Part shown: positions 1-8,022 of the stretch, piece after piece
Position numbering within the stretch: the stretch's first letter is position 1
Layout: every line of letters starts with the position of its first letter
From: Opitutaceae bacterium
GTDB taxonomy: Bacteria; Verrucomicrobiota; Verrucomicrobiia; Opitutales; Opitutaceae
Direction of reading: 5' to 3'
Assembly: GCA_014376585.1 (NCBI GenBank)
Contig: JACMRG010000213.1
Span: forward strand, 1-33,149
Length of the DNA: 33,149 nt
Position numbers and translations under genes: made by a program
The notes under the pieces: generated by a model
Told to the model about the DNA's origin: nothing
Seen by the model: only the letters and a program-made list of their open reading frames with translations
Databases searched by the model: none

Positions 1-141
1 ACTGCGCCTGTCGGCGGGCGCCCACACGCACAGGGAGGCGACGAAAGCCCGTTCGGCAACCACACCGGCTACTACACGCTGCTCGTCCTTATCCCTTCTT
101 CGACCGCTTCCGCCATCACGCATCGCAAAGACGCCGTCTAT
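1..141 (+). pseudogene. UbiD-family decarboxylase remnant, frameshifted
   Basis: Frame 1 reads SPFGNHTGYYT early and then AITHRKDAVYT, both hallmark stretches of UbiD-type (de)carboxylases such as those of ubiquinone/menaquinone synthesis. Between them the reading frame is lost: the expected PYPFFD stretch is found in another frame (around bases 91-109), so there are at least two compensating frameshifts. The match stops abruptly near base 141, where transposase-like sequence begins. No full domain, start or stop is visible and the left part lies outside the window. Assignment is by remembered family motifs. Confidence 0.55.
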
Positions 142-142
142 A

Positions 143-300
143 CCGGTCCGCCTCACGGCCGACCGAGCCTACAACGCCGATGCGATCCGCACCCAGCTCG
201 CCAGCGACGCGTTGACAAAAGTGTCATTCCCGCCCGCAGCAACCGCGTCGATCCTCAGCCGCATTCGACCGTGCTCTACCAGCTCAGGTTCCGTTTCAGG
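143..300 (+). pseudogene. IS5-family transposase remnant, frameshifted
   Basis: Reading from base 143 gives VRLTADRAYNADAIRTQLA, typical of the DDE transposases of IS5-family elements (the D of the ADRAY motif is catalytic in the family). After a frameshift near base 220 the homology continues in frame 1 as VIPARSNRVDPQPHSTVLYQLR, the stretch that precedes the catalytic E. The homology ends around base 300, before the conserved RVERFF-type segment. No terminal inverted repeats are visible. It is a dead internal fragment fused directly to the UbiD remnant on its left. Confidence 0.6.
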
Positions 301-427
301 CGGTCACGTCATCTGCGTGCGGATGCGCGCCGACAAGGGCCACAGCATCAACAAGACTGCCGGGTAATTCCAACCTTGGTGCGTTTAGCCGATAGAAAAG
401 CGGGCGCAGCCGATACGCACGGCGAGT

Positions 428-1390
428 TTGCCGCTAAGCTCGAAGAAATCCCCGCGCCGGGCCACGCGGCCCACACCTCAAAGTGTGCCCGACATTCCGG
501 CCTTCGGACGCGCGGACTCAACCGTGTCCAATCCGTTAGTCCTATTTCCGGCCGCCAATGGCTATCGTCGTCGCCTTTACGAAGGCCGGGCGCTCAGCGT
601 CTACTACGATCACCATGCAAGCAACGAATGGGGTGAACATACCCGCGAGCAGGAGCAACTCTCGGCTATTTTGAACGAAGCCACGGTCAGGCTGAAATGG
701 AAACCGGCCGACGGCGATTGGCGTGACGTGAAAATCCAGGGACCGAGCGTGTGGCTGATTCCCTCCGGCACGCCGCACGCTCTGGTCTGCCCGGGGGACG
801 TGAAAATGGTGACGTTGTTTCTGGAACGGGAATTCACGGCCGGCTTTAAGGTCTGTGCGGCCTCCGCGGTTACAGTCATCGCGCTGGCGCAGTTGATCGT
901 GCGTGACGCGTTTATCGGACATCTGGCGGGTCGCTTTCGGCAGATGTGTTGTGAACAAATCGTTCACGATGCGGCCTATGTTGAATCCATCGGCCGGATG
1001 CTCGGCACACATCTGCTTCGGGCGATGTGGCGCGGCGACGTGCGACCGGATCAGGCCGTGGGGTTGACGGACGAGGTGCTGCAACGGGTGGTTGGCCATA
1101 TCGAAGACCACATCGGCGACTCGCTTCGCCTCGCCGCACTCGGTCGCGTGGCGGGAATAAGTTCCAGTCATTTTGGGCGGCTCTTCAAAGTGAGCACCGG
1201 CCTGACCCCGCACACGTATGTGCAGCAACGGCGGGTGGCGAAAGCCCAGCAACTCCTGCTGGAGACTGACAAAAAGGAGGTCGAAATCGCCAGCCTGTGC
1301 GGATTCTCCGACGAGACCCTGATGGCCCGGTGGTTTCGTCGAGAGTTGCAGTGCCGCCCGAGTGAAATTCGGGCGCAGCGTCCGTCGTGA
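428..1390 (+). CDS. AraC-family transcriptional regulator
   Basis: A 320-residue protein with a C-terminal AraC/XylS DNA-binding domain of two helix-turn-helix units (about residues 215-318). The first HTH includes LAALGRVAGISSSHFGRLFK followed by GLTPHTYVQQRRVAKAQQLL; the second includes EVEIASLCGFSDETLMARWFRR. The N-terminal part has a cupin-like sensor look (HTREQEQLSAIL, then WLIPSGTPHALVCPGD), the usual effector-binding arrangement. The start is uncertain: the first 20 or so residues are low quality and run back towards decayed DNA, and an in-frame GTG at 485 is a reasonable alternative. No target operon is evident next to it. Ligand unknown. Confidence 0.85.
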   Translation: MPLSSKKSPRRATRPTPQSVPDIPAFGRADSTVSNPLVLFPAANGYRRRLYEGRALSVYYDHHASNEWGEHTREQEQLSAILNEATVRLKWKPADGDWRDVKIQGPSVWLIPSGTPHALVCPGDVKMVTLFLEREFTAGFKVCAASAVTVIALAQLIVRDAFIGHLAGRFRQMCCEQIVHDAAYVESIGRMLGTHLLRAMWRGDVRPDQAVGLTDEVLQRVVGHIEDHIGDSLRLAALGRVAGISSSHFGRLFKVSTGLTPHTYVQQRRVAKAQQLLLETDKKEVEIASLCGFSDETLMARWFRRELQCRPSEIRAQRPS

Positions 1391-1551
1391 GATTAGCCGG
1401 ATCTTTCGCGCGTTCAGCCGAGACGGCCAGCCGGCCGGTGTGATAGTCTAACTCAGTTTAAGTCTGACCGCGGTGCGCCTTGGCGTGCCGCGTTTCCAAC
1501 CCCCAAAACCGTGGCGAACTCCGCCGCGTCAACGTCCCCTACAAATGCACC

Positions 1552-1836
1552 ATGCCTCACCTCATCCATCCCGTTAGCGTAACCATCCCGTTCGCCGCCG
1601 CCGATTATGGCGTGTTCGTAAGCGCCACTCGTCAACTGCGGCGCATTATGAGCCGCAGCGCCCCCGGTGTTATCGCTCTCATCAAATTCAACCTACAGGG
1701 CCGTGACGCCACCGGCATCGCTGACGACTACCTCGATGCCATTCGCTGGCCCAATCCAGCGGGTCGGGTCATTTCCCTGAGAGGACGTAGGAAAACGAAC
1801 GGTCCGAATAGTCGATCCGTTCGTTTGGTCGCGTGA
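1552..1836 (+). CDS. hypothetical protein, doubtful
   Basis: A 94-residue reading from ATG 1552 (the frame is open from about 1480). Codon choice has the GC-rich third position of neighbouring genes and the first 70 residues look protein-like (VSVTIPFAAADYGVFVSATR, then ALIKFNLQGRDATGIADDYLDAI). The tail is basic and overlaps a perfect 10-bp inverted repeat, so the frame may be fortuitous there. No family recognised and no clear ribosome binding site. It lies between the AraC gene and the left end of the mobile element. Confidence 0.25.
   Translation: MPHLIHPVSVTIPFAAADYGVFVSATRQLRRIMSRSAPGVIALIKFNLQGRDATGIADDYLDAIRWPNPAGRVISLRGRRKTNGPNSRSVRLVA
1793..1826. repeat. perfect 10-bp inverted repeat with 14-nt loop
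   Basis: AAACGAACGG at 1793-1802 is exactly mirrored by CCGTTCGTTT at 1817-1826. It lies just outside the last leftward gene of the mobile element. There is no long T-run on either side, so it is not a classic terminator. It could be a recombination or regulatory site. Confidence 0.6.
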
Positions 1837-1859
1837 GCAGTGCCACGGGTTCTCGCGAT

Positions 1860-1880
1860 AAAAACGTAGGCGATGCGCCT
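1860..1880 (-). terminator. weak rho-independent terminator of the leftward conjugation operon
   Basis: On the minus strand a 5-bp stem AGGCG-CAT-CGCCT (1880 to 1868) is followed, after three bases, by five T. It lies about 80 bases beyond the stop codon of the coupling-protein gene, a fitting place for the operon end. The stem is short, so confidence is low. Confidence 0.35.
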
Positions 1881-1961
1881 CGGCCCGCCCGGTGATTTAT
1901 TTCGGAGTGAGGCGGATGCTTGGGCGAATGGCTTTTTCCGCCTAAGTCTGCTCACGAAAAA

Positions 1962-3461
1962 TCAGGCCACGACTCCTCGGGCGCGGGACTCGTTCGCGTT
2001 CGTAAACGACGTGAACGGTAGTTTTCGCAAGAGTGGTTTCCCGGTTCTTCGGGGATGTTTTACGACGGCATTGCCGTCGGCCAGCGAAAGGAACGAGGTC
2101 GGCTTGAACCACGGTTCGTCCATCGGCTGCCAGTTGCGCGAGGTGCGTCCGCTACTCACCCCGCCGCTGTATTTACGAATCTCCCGACCGCCCATCTTCT
2201 CGGAGAGGATCTTCGCGCCTTTTTCGTCCGCCGCCCGAAAGTGGATCTGCGTCCGCAAATTCGCCATGAAGACATCGGCCTTCCGCTCGGTCTCGAACGC
2301 GGCGTAGAGCGAGAGCGGTGTCTGCGTGGCGGAAATCAGACTGACGCCCGCTTCACGGAGTTCATCGACGGTTGCGTGATCCGAGAACCCGTCCTCGGAA
2401 ACCAGCGTGGTCTTTTGGCCTTCATCGAGAACGAGCGCTATGAGGTTCCGACGGCGCATCTCGTCGGGCTCGAGATCGAATCGCCGGAAGGCGTGCAGAA
2501 AGAAGAGCTGCTTGAAGAGCAGGTTCAAATAGCGCCGTTCGACCTGATAGGTCTGAGGCACCGACAGGCAGATCAGCCGGCCGGCATCGACTTCGGCCAA
2601 GCTGAAGTTGGGCGTGATCGAACACACGACCTGCCGAATGTCGGGCGGAGTGTAGGGCCGCAGATAGTTCGCGACGGTATAAACGGTGCCGCTTTTTTGT
2701 TCGGGTGGTTGCGCGTAGAAGGCGCTGAAATATTGCCGCCCAACTTCGGCCGCCGGACCCGGGTGCTCGGCCAAGCGAGCCAAGAGCAGGGCCGTGTCCG
2801 TGGAAATGCAGATGGTGTCATGCACGTTGGCGAGCGTCACCGGCAGCTCCGCGAGTTCGAGCGCGTGCATGGCATGGGTGATGACGTCGCGGGCGGTTTC
2901 CTTGAAAAACGCCTGACCGCCCCGTTGGCCGGAGGCCGTGGCGGTGTCCACGACGATCTTGGCGTAGGTGCTCCACGGCACCGAGGCGTCACCCAATATG
3001 TTCAGGCGCAGGGATGGCGTCCATTGGGCCGGAGCGATATGCGTCGGCCGAACACGGATCAACCGCAGACTTTCCTTCTGCCCGAGTTTTTCCGCCATCG
3101 CCGCCAGCGGTTTCCAGAGTGCGCCCTTGGAATCGATGGCCAGAATGCCAGTATCCGGCAGCGTCGAGCGGAGGCCATGCACGACCGGCACCACGGCGCG
3201 CGCCGTCTTGCCCGTGCCGGTGGCCCCGGTGATAAAAAAATGGCAACACGCCTCGTCGCGGGTCCATTCGAGTCCCCACAGGCGGAGGACGACGGCCGCC
3301 TTGGCCTCGAATCCGGCAATCAACGCGCAATAAATCAGCCACGCTCCGACGCCTTCCGCCAACACCGGCAACCAATAGCCGACGGGTGCCGCGACCATCA
3401 GCCGGACCGCGACGGCGACGGCGAAGCAAACGACAGCGAGGCCAGTAGTGAGTTGATTCAC
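1962..3461 (-). CDS. type IV coupling protein (VirD4/TraD-like ATPase)
   Basis: A 499-residue membrane ATPase of the T4CP family, which brings the relaxase-DNA complex to a secretion channel during conjugation. Two hydrophobic segments lie near the N-terminus (about residues 8-25 and 30-50). Walker A is GATGTGKT (79-86), Walker B is IALVLDEG (341-348), and the TraG/TraD-type sensor stretch GVSLISATQT follows (372-381). The length is somewhat short for the family, with a small all-alpha domain. It is the last gene of a leftward four-gene operon and overlaps the upstream gene by four bases, which implies translational coupling. No mating-channel genes are present in the window, so the channel would come from elsewhere. 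Confidence 0.88.
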   Translation of the reverse strand: MNQLTTGLAVVCFAVAVAVRLMVAAPVGYWLPVLAEGVGAWLIYCALIAGFEAKAAVVLRLWGLEWTRDEACCHFFITGATGTGKTARAVVPVVHGLRSTLPDTGILAIDSKGALWKPLAAMAEKLGQKESLRLIRVRPTHIAPAQWTPSLRLNILGDASVPWSTYAKIVVDTATASGQRGGQAFFKETARDVITHAMHALELAELPVTLANVHDTICISTDTALLLARLAEHPGPAAEVGRQYFSAFYAQPPEQKSGTVYTVANYLRPYTPPDIRQVVCSITPNFSLAEVDAGRLICLSVPQTYQVERRYLNLLFKQLFFLHAFRRFDLEPDEMRRRNLIALVLDEGQKTTLVSEDGFSDHATVDELREAGVSLISATQTPLSLYAAFETERKADVFMANLRTQIHFRAADEKGAKILSEKMGGREIRKYSGGVSSGRTSRNWQPMDEPWFKPTSFLSLADGNAVVKHPRRTGKPLLRKLPFTSFTNANESRARGVVA

Positions 3462-3943
3462 GTGAGCAGCACGATGACGGCAGAAAGCACGCCCACCGTG
3501 ACGCCGATCAAAAACGTCGCGAGGAATTGGCGACGCAGGGCCGTCTGAAAACTGCGGGAAAGCGGCGCGAGCGTCTTCTCCAACGCCTGAAGTCGGGTCA
3601 GTGCGTCGGCCACCGGCTTGGTGAGCTTCGCGTCCAGTTGGGCCTCCAGTTCGGCAGGCTTTTCCTCCAAGGCCACCTGCACGTCAGCCAGCGCGTCATT
3701 GACGCCCGCCACGATTTCGGCCGCTTCCGTCAGATGCCCGATGCGGTCGTCGAGCGCTTTTTTGATTTCCACGATGGTGGCTTTGAGGGTGTCCTCCGAT
3801 TGTTTCACTCGCCGCCAGTGCCACGCGATGAGCAAGTAGACCGGGTCCGTCGGATGCAGTTTGTAGTGGGCCGGCACCCATTTCAGGTCGTCCGGGAAGT
3901 TTCCAGGTTCGAGCAAATCCTCGGGTTTGAGCGCGGCACTCAT
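3458..3943 (-). CDS. coiled-coil, C-terminally membrane-anchored conjugation accessory protein
   Basis: A 161-residue protein of no family I recognise. The first 45 residues are soluble (DDLKWVPAHYKLHPTDPVYLLIAWHWRR). Residues about 48-130 form long amphipathic helices with heptad-like spacing (KKALDDRIGHLTEAAEIV and so on), and residues about 139-160 are one hydrophobic helix ending in VLLT. It overlaps the coupling-protein gene and the ParA gene by four bases on either side, so it is co-translated with both. Single-helix anchored coiled-coil proteins are common next to relaxase modules. A scaffold role between coupling protein and relaxosome is an inference. Confidence 0.75.
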   Translation of the reverse strand: MSAALKPEDLLEPGNFPDDLKWVPAHYKLHPTDPVYLLIAWHWRRVKQSEDTLKATIVEIKKALDDRIGHLTEAAEIVAGVNDALADVQVALEEKPAELEAQLDAKLTKPVADALTRLQALEKTLAPLSRSFQTALRRQFLATFLIGVTVGVLSAVIVLLT

Positions 3944-4641
3944 GGCAACAGTAGCTCCCGGGCTTTGCCGAACTCGTCCTTCATCCGGGCGTGGAACCGG
4001 ACGCAGCGTGAGCGATCAAGCAGGTGCAGGGCATCGGATTCGCGCCCCCGGCCGACGGTCAGATTCGCCTGCTGCAAACGGTTCTTCGTGACCTCCGCGA
4101 GACACGGCACATCGACCTCCACTGCGCCGTAGTCCGCCAGCCGTTTCCGAGCATTGCTCTGGGTAAAAAGATCGAGGTTTCCCCCATCGCGCAGGTTGCG
4201 GGCGACCAACCAGCGCACGCGGGGGCCGTGGGAGTCGAGCAACTCCGCAATCTGGGAATTCGCGTCCTTGTCGTCGGTCGCGATCACCGCGAACACCAGC
4301 GTGCAGCCGAATTTCTCCTGCATTTCGGGCAACTGCGTTTCGTCGAGGTAGGCGAGGACTTTGCTTCCGCCGGTCGCACGATTGTCCACGAGCACCACGT
4401 CGGCCTCCGGCAGCGAAAGGACGATCCGGTCGAGCACACCGAGCTTGTCGGTGTCGACATCGGTATCGATGAACTCGGCTTCGGGCACCAACCGGTTGAA
4501 CGTGGAATTGGCGTGGTCGAGGTCGAACGCCTTTAAGCGAACGCCGGCGTCGGTGAGATAATCATGGAGCAAGGTGGCGACAAAGCTCTTGCCGATGCCT
4601 CCTTTGTCCTGGGGAAAGAGAATGATGCGTTTGGTGGGCAT
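3940..4641 (-). CDS. ParA/MinD-like P-loop ATPase
   Basis: A 233-residue protein with the deviant Walker A KGGIGKS (residues 13-19), preceded by IILFPQD and followed by the switch-type stretch FDLDHANSTF. A later VVLVDNRATGG fits Walker B. These are features of the ParA/MinD/TraL-like ATPases that act in plasmid partition, or as ATPases in conjugative elements. The second residue of the family's usual xKGGxGK(S/T) motif is intact. It is the second gene of the leftward operon, between the HTH-like protein and the coiled-coil protein. A ParB partner is not adjacent, but the serine recombinase across the control region carries a ParB-like HTH. A role in element maintenance or relaxosome positioning is plausible. 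Confidence 0.8.
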   Translation of the reverse strand: MPTKRIILFPQDKGGIGKSFVATLLHDYLTDAGVRLKAFDLDHANSTFNRLVPEAEFIDTDVDTDKLGVLDRIVLSLPEADVVLVDNRATGGSKVLAYLDETQLPEMQEKFGCTLVFAVIATDDKDANSQIAELLDSHGPRVRWLVARNLRDGGNLDLFTQSNARKRLADYGAVEVDVPCLAEVTKNRLQQANLTVGRGRESDALHLLDRSRCVRFHARMKDEFGKARELLLP

Positions 4642-4655
4642 GGATTGGATGGGGT

Positions 4656-5036
4656 TCAGTAGTTGTCGCGGGCGATTTTTGGTCCGCGCCGGTTGGGAGT
4701 GGATTCAGCGGGCCGCAGACTGGCGGGCGGCACGGTAGCAGCAGAAACTCGGACCGGTGCAGCCGAGCGGTTCGCCTCGCGAGCCTCACGGCGCGCGCGT
4801 TCGATTTCCGCCTTGGTGAAGTGGCCCCGGCAATAAACACCGACGCCGGCCGGCGAGACTTTGATTCCGTGCGAGTGGAGCGTCGCCGCGATCTGCTCGT
4901 AGCTCATGAACTTCGCCCGCCACGCGAGCAGCACGTCGCGGTAAGGCGCGAGTAGCCCACGGTGGTGCGCGGCCGGATCGTAGTTCCGGGCGTCCTCCAT
5001 GAGGCGGGCGTGAAGTTCAGTGGTTTCGGCCATCAC
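4656..5036 (-). CDS. small HTH-like DNA-binding accessory protein
   Basis: A 126-residue basic protein, the first gene of the leftward operon and closest to the control region. Residues about 30-70 (YRDVLLAWRAKFMSYEQIAA followed by LHSHGIKVSPAGVGVYCRGH) have the pattern of a resolvase- or TraK-like helix-turn-helix: a 'sYeqIAatL...gi.VS...v' unit. Then follow a charged helix (KAEIERARREAREANR) and a disordered Pro/Ser/Arg tail. Such small proteins next to a MobF relaxase usually bind oriT in the relaxosome. The tandem 11-bp repeats just upstream are a natural target. Function is inferred from position and the HTH-like pattern only. Confidence 0.65.
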   Translation of the reverse strand: MMAETTELHARLMEDARNYDPAAHHRGLLAPYRDVLLAWRAKFMSYEQIAATLHSHGIKVSPAGVGVYCRGHFTKAEIERARREAREANRSAAPVRVSAATVPPASLRPAESTPNRRGPKIARDNY

Positions 5037-5050
5037 CGGAACGCTATCGT

Positions 5051-5066
5051 CGTATGGCTTTAAGTA
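5051..5066 (+). repeat. direct repeat copy 1, CGTATGGCTTT motif
   Basis: CGTATGGCTTTAAG at 5051 recurs as CGTATGGCTTTTAG at 5320. A shorter copy, CGTATGGC, lies at 5083-5090. The copies bracket the intergenic control region of the mobile element. Confidence 0.5.
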
Positions 5067-5099
5067 AATTGAAAAAAGATTTCGTATGGCCGGTAGAAA

Positions 5100-5151
5100 G
5101 TAGTGGCGAAGTAGTGGTCGAGTAGTGGCGGAGTAGCGATGTAGTGGCGGC
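5100..5151 (+). repeat. iteron-like tandem 11-bp repeats (GTAGTGGCGAA)
   Basis: Five head-to-tail units start with GTAG: GTAGTGGCGAA (5100), GTAGTGGTCGA (5111), GTAGTGGCGGA (5122), a short GTAGCGAT (5133), and GTAGTGGCGG (5141). The spacing is close to one helical turn, as expected for cooperative protein binding. This fits iterons, a parS-like centromere or oriT accessory sites. Confidence 0.7.
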
Positions 5152-5370
5152 GGCGTGAGATATTCCTAGCGGACGCTAGGGGTGGCGTGTCCACGGATTC
5201 ATAGGTAGAAAGTGCGGCTAGTGCCGCTCAAGTTCAGTCTTCGCCTCATTCAATCGCAGGGGGATTCAATGGTGCCGACCGGGTCACTCAAATGATTTGG
5301 ATGATGTTTAATTGGCTTCCGTATGGCTTTTAGGATGGCAAAGATATGGGTTTTAGACAGGGTCGTAAGC

Positions 5371-8022
5371 ATGGTCAGATTCGATAAGCCCTGTGTCCTT
5401 GCTCATGGTGCCGTGGAGTATTTCCGCGAGCACATGGCTGTGGGTGATTACCTGACTCAGGACGGTAAGGTTGAGATGACTTGGCAGGGAGTCGGGGCGG
5501 AACGTCTCGGTTTGGCTGGTTCATGTCAGCTCGCGCATTTTGAAAACCTGTGTGCCGGGCTGCACCCGGTGTCCGGGGAGAAACTCATGGTGCGGGATAA
5601 GGGTGAGAATCGACGGGTCTGTTATTTTGGACAGGTATCGCCGCCCAAGGATGTTTCCGTTCTTCATTTAGTGGGTGGTGACGAACGGATCGGCCGCTGG
5701 TGGCAGGAAGCGGTTGCGGAGACGCTGCGGGAGATGGAAGCGCTGACCGCGACCCGCGTGCGGCGCGCCGGTCAGAATTTCGACCGTCGCACCGGCAATA
5801 TGGTGGCGGTCGTCGTCACCCATGACGCCAACCGGGCACTCGACCCGCAGCTGCATACCCATGTGTGCATCATGAACCTCACCTACGACGGAACCGAGGG
5901 CCGCTGGAAAAGCGTTCAACCCTCGGGATTCTATCGGCATCAAGGCTACCTGCGGGAGGTTTGTTACAACAAGCTCGCCGGATTCATGACGGCGGCCGGG
6001 TATGAATTGGAGCCGGGCCAGCGCCTCGGCTTCGCGGTGAAAGGCGTTCCGCCAGAGTTGCGTGAGCTGTTCAGTAAGCGGCGGCGGGAAATTCTCCGGC
6101 AAGCGGCGGCAACCGGGGCGAAATCCCAGGATGAACTTCAGGCGATTGCCGTGCGCAGCCGAGCCGAGAAAACCAAGGCGACTGCCGCGACCTTGCGCGC
6201 GGGCTGGCTGGCCGAAGCGGGCGCGCACCTGGAAACGCTGCGGGCGGTGGTCGCGGCCGCACAGGGTGGGCCCGCGAAACTCGATCCCGTCACTCCCTTG
6301 GATGCGTTGCGGTCGGCGGAGGCGCATGTCTTCGAGCGCAAATCCGTCGTCGATGACCGACTGTTGCTCCGCGAAGCCCTCATCGCGGGTCGCGGTCAGG
6401 TGTCATTGGATGCGCTGAAGCGCGTCATGGCCGGCCGCGAACGTTCCGGCGAATTGGTCCGCGTTGACGAGGAGATCGCTTGGCGGGAGGGCCTGGAGTC
6501 GGAGCGCGAATTTACCGGCTGGGCGAACACCCAAGTTAAACGTCGGGCGGCGCTCGGCAAAGTTCCGCGCGGTTCAACCTTGGAAAAGGATCAGGCGGCG
6601 GCGGTGCGCGACCTGCTTGGCTCCACGTCGGGTGTCGTCATCCTGCAAGGCGACGCGGGCACTGGCAAAACCACGTGTCTGAAAACCGTGGTCGCCGGTA
6701 TCGAGCAGGCCGGTGGCAGGGTGTTTGGCTGCGCGCCGTCGTCGGGCGCGGCCGATGTGCTTCGCCGGGAACTCACGCCGGAAGCGGATACGCTCCAGCA
6801 ATTGCTCGCCAACGAGGCGATGCAGCAGACGACGAGGGGCCGGGTGCTGGTTGTCGATGAGGCGGGACTCGTCTCCGTGCGGCAGATGCGCGACCTTTGC
6901 CGGCTTGCTGCCCGCAACGACAACCGGCTCCTGCTGGTGGGCGACATCAAGCAGCACGCTTCGATCGAGGCCGGCGACGCGCTCCGGTGCTTGCAGGAAT
7001 TCGCCCGCGTGCCGGTGTTTCATCTGACCGAAATCCGGCGGCAGGTGGACCCGGCTTATCGGAAGGCGGTGGCCCGCCTGGCGCGCGGTGACGCCTTCGG
7101 TGCGTTCAACGAGTTCAACCGGCTCGGTTCCGTCCACGAGATGCCGGAAGAGTCCGGGCTCTGGCAGGAAGCCGCGGCGGACTACGTGCGGACCGTGCGG
7201 GCCGGAAAATCCTGTCTGGCGATTTCGCCGGTATGGGCGGAGATCCGCGAGTTCACTTCGGCCGTGCGCGCTCAGTTGCGGCTCGCGGGTGTGCTCACCG
7301 GCGCCGAGCACGCGGTCACGACGGTCGAAGCGCTCAAGTGGACGCAGGAGGAGCGTCGCCGGGCGCAGAACTATCGTCCCGGCGATGTGCTCACCTTTCA
7401 CCATTCGTGGGGGCGCTTCCGCAAATTCGATACGGCCGCCGTGGTGCGGCAGGAGGACCGCCAGCTGGTGTTGCGTGACCCGGAGGATCGCGAGCGGTGG
7501 TTGGACCCCCGGCAGGCCAGCGGGTTTGAAGTCGGCACGACGAACGAGATTTCCATCGCGGTGGGCGACCGCCTGTTGATCCGGGCGAATGTGAAGCCGG
7601 CTAACCTGCGCAACGGCGACCTGGTCGAGGTCGCGGCCATCGGCGACGACGGCGAGATTGCACTCAAGGACGGGCGCGTCCTCCCCGTTTGGTTCCGCGG
7701 GTTCACCCACGGCTATGCAGCCACCTCGCACTCCGCGCAGGGTAAGACCGTGGATCGCGGCATCGTGCTGATGGCAGAAGCGGGCATCGCGGCTGGCGAT
7801 CTGAAACAAGCCTACGTCTCAAATTCCCGTTTCCGTGAAAGTCAGGTCATTTTCACCTCCGACAAAGCCGCCGCCCGCGACGCGATGATGCGTCTCGCCG
7901 ACCGCAAGCTCGCCCTCGAAATGGTCGGCCTGGATCAGCCCGAGAACCCGTCATCTCGAAAGTCCTGGCGCGCGCGTTGGGCATCGCATCTCGCTCCTTC
8001 GGTTCACGCCAAAGTCGCATGA
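5371..8022 (+). CDS. MobF-family relaxase-helicase (TrwC/TraI-like)
   Basis: This 883-residue protein nicks oriT, stays covalently bound to the 5' end and unwinds the strand for transfer. ATG 5371 is chosen because it places the expected N-terminus (VRFDKPCVLAHGAVEYFREH) at the start; the frame is open back to 5323. Candidate catalytic tyrosines are Y17 and Y27, close to Y18 and Y26 of TrwC. The metal-binding triad is H151, H162 and H164 in HDANRALDPQLHTH. The helicase half is RecD-like: Walker A GDAGTGKTT (427-435), Walker B RVLVVDEA (491-498), then GDIKQHASIEAGDALR, and a C-terminal HGYAATSHSAQGKT motif. All key residues are intact. It is shorter than F TraI and close to TrwC in length. The stop codon overlaps the next start. 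Confidence 0.93.
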   Translation: MVRFDKPCVLAHGAVEYFREHMAVGDYLTQDGKVEMTWQGVGAERLGLAGSCQLAHFENLCAGLHPVSGEKLMVRDKGENRRVCYFGQVSPPKDVSVLHLVGGDERIGRWWQEAVAETLREMEALTATRVRRAGQNFDRRTGNMVAVVVTHDANRALDPQLHTHVCIMNLTYDGTEGRWKSVQPSGFYRHQGYLREVCYNKLAGFMTAAGYELEPGQRLGFAVKGVPPELRELFSKRRREILRQAAATGAKSQDELQAIAVRSRAEKTKATAATLRAGWLAEAGAHLETLRAVVAAAQGGPAKLDPVTPLDALRSAEAHVFERKSVVDDRLLLREALIAGRGQVSLDALKRVMAGRERSGELVRVDEEIAWREGLESEREFTGWANTQVKRRAALGKVPRGSTLEKDQAAAVRDLLGSTSGVVILQGDAGTGKTTCLKTVVAGIEQAGGRVFGCAPSSGAADVLRRELTPEADTLQQLLANEAMQQTTRGRVLVVDEAGLVSVRQMRDLCRLAARNDNRLLLVGDIKQHASIEAGDALRCLQEFARVPVFHLTEIRRQVDPAYRKAVARLARGDAFGAFNEFNRLGSVHEMPEESGLWQEAAADYVRTVRAGKSCLAISPVWAEIREFTSAVRAQLRLAGVLTGAEHAVTTVEALKWTQEERRRAQNYRPGDVLTFHHSWGRFRKFDTAAVVRQEDRQLVLRDPEDRERWLDPRQASGFEVGTTNEISIAVGDRLLIRANVKPANLRNGDLVEVAAIGDDGEIALKDGRVLPVWFRGFTHGYAATSHSAQGKTVDRGIVLMAEAGIAAGDLKQAYVSNSRFRESQVIFTSDKAAARDAMMRLADRKLALEMVGLDQPENPSSRKSWRARWASHLAPSVHAKVA

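Larger units (their letters stand above)
5037..5370. promoter_or_regulatory. candidate oriT / divergent control region
   Basis: This 334-base non-coding stretch separates the leftward conjugation operon from the rightward MobF relaxase operon. Within it are the 11-bp tandem repeats (5100-5151), a perfect palindrome CCTAGCG-GA-CGCTAGG (5165-5180), a second small hairpin GCGGC-TAGT-GCCGC (about 5213-5226), and two copies of GGTAGAAAGT (5092 and 5204). MobF oriT sites usually lie next to the relaxase gene and combine a hairpin with direct repeats, so this is the best oriT candidate. The nick site cannot be read from the sequence. Confidence 0.5.

Noticed and set aside
2055-3548. A 497-codon plus-strand ORF opposite the coupling-protein gene
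   Set aside because: It is antisense to a gene with clear ATPase motifs; its translation is rich in Arg/Gly/Gln with no domain pattern, as expected of a mirror frame in GC-rich DNA.
6574-7809. A 411-codon minus-strand ORF opposite the relaxase gene
   Set aside because: Antisense to intact helicase motifs and without any family pattern.
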